Shown here piece after piece: positions 60,201 to 64,000 of a DNA stretch of 64,000 nucleotides (position 1 is its first letter; each line of letters opens with the position of its first letter). The position numbers and the translations under genes are program-made. The notes beneath the pieces were generated by a model that was not told where the DNA came from, did no database searches, and saw only the letters and a list, made by a program, of their open reading frames with translations. The stretch is from Amycolatopsis tucumanensis (lineage in GTDB: Bacteria; Actinomycetota; Actinomycetes; Mycobacteriales; Pseudonocardiaceae), in the NCBI RefSeq assembly GCF_021654135.1, contig NZ_JAKGSD010000001.1, positions 1 through 64,000 on the forward strand. Reading direction: 5' to 3'.

Positions 60201-62804
60201 ATGCAGGAAAAGGCGGCGAATCCCGCCGGCGGGCGGCGGTGGGGTGTCCCGCACACGAAGGTCGTGCCACCGCGGTTGCCGGGAAATTTCGTGCGCCGGC
60301 CGGGGTTGTGCGAAAAGCTCACCCTCGCGGTGGCCACCAGCCCGGTCACGCTCGTCTGCGCGCCCGCTGGGTGCGGGAAGACGCTGCTGCTGGCCGAATG
60401 GATGTCCACACTGGCGCGGGACGCGGTGTGGGTTTCGCTCGACCACGACGACGACACCGCGCAGCACTTTCTGACTTCGCTGCGGTTCGCCATCACCGAG
60501 CACACGCTCGCCACGGTGGAACCCGCGCTGCGGCACCGGTCCGCGCCGCCCGGCGACGCCGCGGTGACGGTCGCCGAACTCCTGCAGGCGATCGAGGCGC
60601 TGCCCCACAGGCTCGTCGTGGTGCTGGACAACGTTCAGGAGATCCCCGGCCGGGACGTGCTGCGCGTGCTCGCCGCGGTGATCCGCCACCAGCCCCGCAA
60701 CCTCCGCCTGGTGCTGGCCGCGCGGTCGGATCCCCTGCTGCCGCTGGCGAAGCTGCGCGTGCAGGGCCGTCTGACGGAATTCCGGGCGGACGCGTTGCGG
60801 TTCGGCCCCGCCGAGGCGCGTGAGCTGCTCGACGGGTGTGGTGTCCGGCTCAGCGAAGACCAGTTGCTGCGCCTGGTGAGCCAGACCGACGGCTGGGCCG
60901 CCGGGCTGCGCCTGGCCGCCCGCTCGCTGCGCACCACCCAGGACCCGGACCGGTTCGTGCCGTACTTCGCCGGCCACGACCACGCCATGGCCGACTTCCT
61001 CACCGGCGAGGTGCTCGCGCACCTGCCTGGCGACTCCCGTGAGATCCTGGCCATGCTGAGCGTGAGCGACCGGGTGACGCCGCGGCTGGCCGCGGCGCTG
61101 ACCGGGCGCGACGACGTCGGCGGCCTGCTGGCCGGGCTCGAGCGGGAGGGCGTGCTGGTCACCGCGGTCGAGGGCGAGCCGCCGTGGTACCAGCTCCACC
61201 CCCTGCTGCGGGCCTACCTGCGGACCGAGCTCACCCGGCACCAGCCGGACCTGGTGACCGTGCTGCACCAGCGGGCCGCGCGGTGGTTCGCCGGCCAGGA
61301 CCGCCCCCGGGAGGCGCTGTTGCACGCCGAGCAGACCGGCGACGAGCGCGCGGCCGCGGAACTGTTGCACGCCAAGGGAATGGACGTGCTGCTCGACGGC
61401 GGGCCCGGGCTCGTGCTGCGTGCGCTGGACGCCGCGGGGAGCCTCGTCGCGCGGGACGCCCGGCTCCTGCTCTTCGCCGCGCTGGCCCACCTCGAGCTCG
61501 GCGAGCTGTCCGCGGCCGAGTCGGACATCGCGCGCAGCTCCCGGGTGTGGCCCGAGCGGCCGGACGAGGGGCTCGCCGGGTTCCGGCGGCTCGTGGTGTC
61601 CGCGCACGGGCTGGCCTGCGGCCGTGCCCCGGCGCCCGGTGGCGCCGGGGTGTGCCGGTCGGCCGCGGCGGAGGCGTGGGCCCGCCTCGACCACGGTGTC
61701 GCGTTGCTCGCGGCGGGCGACCACGGCGGCGCCGCCGGGGAGCTGGCGGCCGCCGACCGGCTCAGCGACGAGCAGGACCTGCACTACCTGGAAGTGCACA
61801 CGAAGGCCGCGCACGCCCTGCTGGCGGTGGCCGCGGGCGACGACGCCGGGGCCGCGGAGGCGAGCGAGCTCGCCCTCACCCTCGCCGGGCACGGCACTTG
61901 GAAGCGCTCGCCCTGGCTGGCGGTGTGCCGAGCGATACTCGGCTTCGCCCGCTTGCTGCGGACCGATCTGCGCGGCGCCCTGGAACTCGCCGCCGGCCTG
62001 GACGGCGTCGAGCCGAGCGCGCTGCGCTTCGCGGGCGGGGTCATCGAAGGCGCCGCCCGGTACGACGGCGGCGACCGCGCGGCCGGCCTGAAACTGTTGC
62101 AGGACAGCCGGAGCGCCCTCGCCGGCGCGCCGGTGCCGCGACCGCTCGCCGCGATCGCGATGGCGCTGGAGCACCAGTGCGCGCTCGTCCTGGCGCAGGC
62201 CCCGCACGCCCGCGACGCCGCCGAGTGGGGCGCGCGCCGCCTCGGCCCGGTGGCGGAAGTGCACCTCACCGTGGCGCGTGCCCGGTTCGCGCGCGGTGAC
62301 GTGGACGGATCCGTGCGTGCCCTGCGGGCCGCGCGGGAGCCGGGCGTGCCCCGGCTGGTCGCCGGCACGGAAACCGAGCTGGCGCTGCTCGACGCCGCGA
62401 CCGCCCTGCGGCTCGGCTGCCGCACCAAGGCCAGGGGATCGCTCGAAGAGGCGCTCGTCTCCGCCGTTCCGGCCGGGATCGTCCGTCCGTTCGCCTACGC
62501 CGACCCGGAGGTCAAAGTGCTGCTGCTGGACCAGATGGGCGGGTTCGGCGCGGCCGAGACCTTCGCCGCGCGGGTCCGGCGGGTGCTGACCGAGGACGGC
62601 GCGGCGACCGCGGCGGTGCTGACGAACCGGGAACTGGTCGTGCTGACGCGCCTGACCTCACCGCAGCCGCTCGACGAGGTGGCTTCGGAACTGCGGGTGT
62701 CGGTGAACACGGTGAAGACCCACGTGCGGGCCATCTACGCCAAGCTCGGCGTGAACAACCGGCGGGCGGCCGTGGTCGCGGCGCGTGAGCTAGGCCTCGG
62801 CTGA
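60201..62804 (+). CDS. MalT/LAL-type LuxR regulator (copy 2)
   Basis: An 867-residue paralog of the previous gene with the same order: KVVPPRLPGNFVRRPGL, Walker A APAGCGKT, Walker B LVVVLDNVQEIPG, a FAGHDHAMADFLTGEVLAHL region, TPR-like helices and the LuxR helix-turn-helix VSVNTVKTHVRAIYAKLGV. The two copies share the FAGHD, VKTHVR and YAKLGV blocks, so they arose by duplication. A weak DosR-like element precedes it. It overlaps the convergent HdeD-like gene by 15 bp. Confidence 0.88.
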   Translation: MQEKAANPAGGRRWGVPHTKVVPPRLPGNFVRRPGLCEKLTLAVATSPVTLVCAPAGCGKTLLLAEWMSTLARDAVWVSLDHDDDTAQHFLTSLRFAITEHTLATVEPALRHRSAPPGDAAVTVAELLQAIEALPHRLVVVLDNVQEIPGRDVLRVLAAVIRHQPRNLRLVLAARSDPLLPLAKLRVQGRLTEFRADALRFGPAEARELLDGCGVRLSEDQLLRLVSQTDGWAAGLRLAARSLRTTQDPDRFVPYFAGHDHAMADFLTGEVLAHLPGDSREILAMLSVSDRVTPRLAAALTGRDDVGGLLAGLEREGVLVTAVEGEPPWYQLHPLLRAYLRTELTRHQPDLVTVLHQRAARWFAGQDRPREALLHAEQTGDERAAAELLHAKGMDVLLDGGPGLVLRALDAAGSLVARDARLLLFAALAHLELGELSAAESDIARSSRVWPERPDEGLAGFRRLVVSAHGLACGRAPAPGGAGVCRSAAAEAWARLDHGVALLAAGDHGGAAGELAAADRLSDEQDLHYLEVHTKAAHALLAVAAGDDAGAAEASELALTLAGHGTWKRSPWLAVCRAILGFARLLRTDLRGALELAAGLDGVEPSALRFAGGVIEGAARYDGGDRAAGLKLLQDSRSALAGAPVPRPLAAIAMALEHQCALVLAQAPHARDAAEWGARRLGPVAEVHLTVARARFARGDVDGSVRALRAAREPGVPRLVAGTETELALLDAATALRLGCRTKARGSLEEALVSAVPAGIVRPFAYADPEVKVLLLDQMGGFGAAETFAARVRRVLTEDGAATAAVLTNRELVVLTRLTSPQPLDEVASELRVSVNTVKTHVRAIYAKLGVNNRRAAVVAARELGLG

Positions 62805-63401
62805 GCGGTGGCCGTGGCGCGGCAGCGTGCCGTGCTCCTCGCGGCGCACCTCCACGCCCCAGCCGAACAGCAGCGCGCCGCCCAGCACCAGCTGCAGCCC
62901 GAGGATCCAGACCAGCACGACCAGGCTCGCCGAGGTGTAGGCGAGCACGAGGATGCCGGTGACCAGCGCGAGCGCACCGCAGGCGACGCGCCAGGCGCTG
63001 CCGGTCTCGCGTTCCGCCAGCCCGTGCACGATCTGGATCAGGCCGGCGACCACCCAGAACATCCCGAGCAGCAGCGTCAGCGCCGCCAGCGTCGGGAACG
63101 GGTACCGCACGAAGACGATGCCCACCAGGATCGACAGCACACCGGCCAGCACGGGCAGCGTGCGCTCCCCGGCGGACCGGTCCCCGGCGGACAGCGCCGA
63201 GACGAGCCGGACCACGCCGTCGACGATCGCGGAGATCCCGAAGACCACGGCGATGACCTTCAGCGTGGCCTCCGGCCAGGCGAGGACCACCGCGCCGGCG
63301 GCGATGGTCCCGACGCCGATCGCCATGACGGCCCCGGACGAGCCTGCCGCGCCGGCGAGTGAGTGGACGGTCCCGCGTCGCGGGCTGGTGTTCGCGGTCA
63401 T
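62790..63401 (-). CDS. HdeD/DUF308-family membrane protein
   Basis: A 203-residue protein with six hydrophobic helices in pairs (GAVMAIGVGTIAAGAVVLAWP, LKVIAVVFGISAIVDGVVRL, LPVLAGVLSILVGIVFVRYP, LAALTLLLGMFWVVAGLIQI, ACGALALVTGILVLAYT, LVVLVWILGLQLVLGGALLF), the repeat of DUF308/HdeD proteins, which are often acid or stress related. Start ATG 63401. Convergent with the second MalT-type regulator. Confidence 0.87.
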   Translation of the reverse strand: MTANTSPRRGTVHSLAGAAGSSGAVMAIGVGTIAAGAVVLAWPEATLKVIAVVFGISAIVDGVVRLVSALSAGDRSAGERTLPVLAGVLSILVGIVFVRYPFPTLAALTLLLGMFWVVAGLIQIVHGLAERETGSAWRVACGALALVTGILVLAYTSASLVVLVWILGLQLVLGGALLFGWGVEVRREEHGTLPRHGHRSAEA

Positions 63402-63651
63402 CGCGCCTCCTCGGTCGTGTCCTGGCGGCAGCGTCCTCCCGCGCGGGAGCGGGGAACTCACCCCGGCCGGGTGATGCCGCACCGGTCACCCGGAGTGACG
63501 CTGCCGGGGTGACCACGCGCGGGACGTGCGCATCGAGGCGCGGGCACCACGTGCGGGCGGCGCGCCCGGGGAAGCCGACGGGACGCCGGCCCCGGGGGAT
63601 GCGCCGCCCGCGGCGCGTGATCCCCGGCGGGTGTCGAGCAACGGAGGCGTC

Positions 63652-64000
63652 ATGACACTGGCACAATCGGAGTACCCGTTCCTGGACCTGATCTGGACCA
63701 TGCTGGTGTTCTTCGGCTGGGTGATCTGGTTCTGGCTCCTCGTCGTCATCTTCGGCGACCTCTTCCGGCGCTCGGACGTCTCCGGGTGGGGCAAGGCGGG
63801 CTGGACCGTGCTCGTGCTGGTGCTGCCCTTCCTCGGGGTGCTGATCTACCTCGTCGCGCAGGGCAGGCACATGGGCGAGCGCAGGCGGGCCGAAGCGGTC
63901 GCCGCGCAGAACCAGTTCGACGACTACGTCCGCGACGTCGCCCACGGCGGCGGCGGGAACGGCGCGGCGAGCCAGATCGCCGAGGCCAAGAAACTGCTGG
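63652..64000 (+). CDS. PLDc_N/SHOCT-type membrane protein (partial, cut by window edge)
   Basis: The first 116 residues are present. Two helices (LIWTMLVFFGWVIWFWLLVVIFGDLF and TVLVLVLPFLGVLIYLVAQGR) with FRRSDVSGWGKAGW between them fit the PLDc_N domain; the following soluble part (RRAEAVAAQNQFDDYVRDVA, ASQIAEAKKLL) looks like the beginning of a SHOCT motif, as in known actinobacterial PLDc_N-SHOCT proteins. ATG 63652 follows GGAGGCG. The stop lies beyond 64000. Confidence 0.82.
   Translation, partial: MTLAQSEYPFLDLIWTMLVFFGWVIWFWLLVVIFGDLFRRSDVSGWGKAGWTVLVLVLPFLGVLIYLVAQGRHMGERRRAEAVAAQNQFDDYVRDVAHGGGGNGAASQIAEAKKLL

Noticed and set aside
57299..60631. 1110-codon open frame on the minus strand across the MalT-type genes
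   Set aside because: Same composition artefact; it crosses both regulators and their promoters and has no recognisable domain.

Overview
The window is very GC-rich DNA with many GTG starts, ATGA/GTGA overlaps and actinobacterial gene families (DosR/DevR-type regulator, WS/DGAT acyltransferase, deazaflavin-dependent nitroreductase domain, mycofactocin-type SDR, LAXTG sortase substrate, BioQ-like TetR). I infer a chromosome of a Pseudonocardiaceae-like actinomycete such as Amycolatopsis; the sequence alone does not fix the species.

Positions 1 to about 29.8 kb look like a dormancy/hypoxia island. The left edge carries the receiver domain of a DosR-like regulator. Nine promoter regions downstream contain short palindromic elements of the form GGGACYTTNGKCCC, close to the mycobacterial DosR box, mostly 37 to 84 bp before a start codon and often in pairs or triplets about 20 to 28 bp apart. 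The genes behind them match known DosR-regulon classes: PNPOx-like protein, CBS and CBS-BON proteins, CtpF-like P-type ATPase, Rip3-like site-2 protease, double universal stress protein and WS/DGAT (Tgs1-like). Further genes are added: a Na,K-ATPase-like pump, a DoxX-like protein, an ABC exporter, FtsH, a trehalose synthase-like glycosyltransferase with a YHS tail, a GalT-like enzyme, GAPDH and a half-size class V fructose-bisphosphatase. Two long minus-strand operons stand out: ftsH-lipoprotein-WS/DGAT-treT-galT (storage carbon) and gap-miniFBPase-rip3 (gluconeogenesis). A manganese (yybP-ykoY) riboswitch precedes terC inside the island.

30.2 to 43 kb is mostly ordinary metabolism and transport: a BioQ-like repressor divergent from bioB-bioA-bioF (no bioD here), a mycofactocin-type SDR with its TetR regulator facing an MHS transporter and a secreted hydrolase, then MarR, DJ-1/PfpI, LysR and SDR genes.

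43 to 64 kb is a second accessory region: a LAXTG surface protein, three large LuxR-type ATPase regulators (the last with a weak DosR-like box), YceI and archease-like genes, PlsC and lipid kinase genes, DUF2252, RDD and several small membrane proteins. The right edge cuts a small membrane protein gene.

Several decayed genes (transposase, SPFH-like, P-loop kinase, alkyl sulfatase) survive as short conserved blocks joined across internal deletions, and the mini-FBPase shows a similar pattern while remaining in frame.
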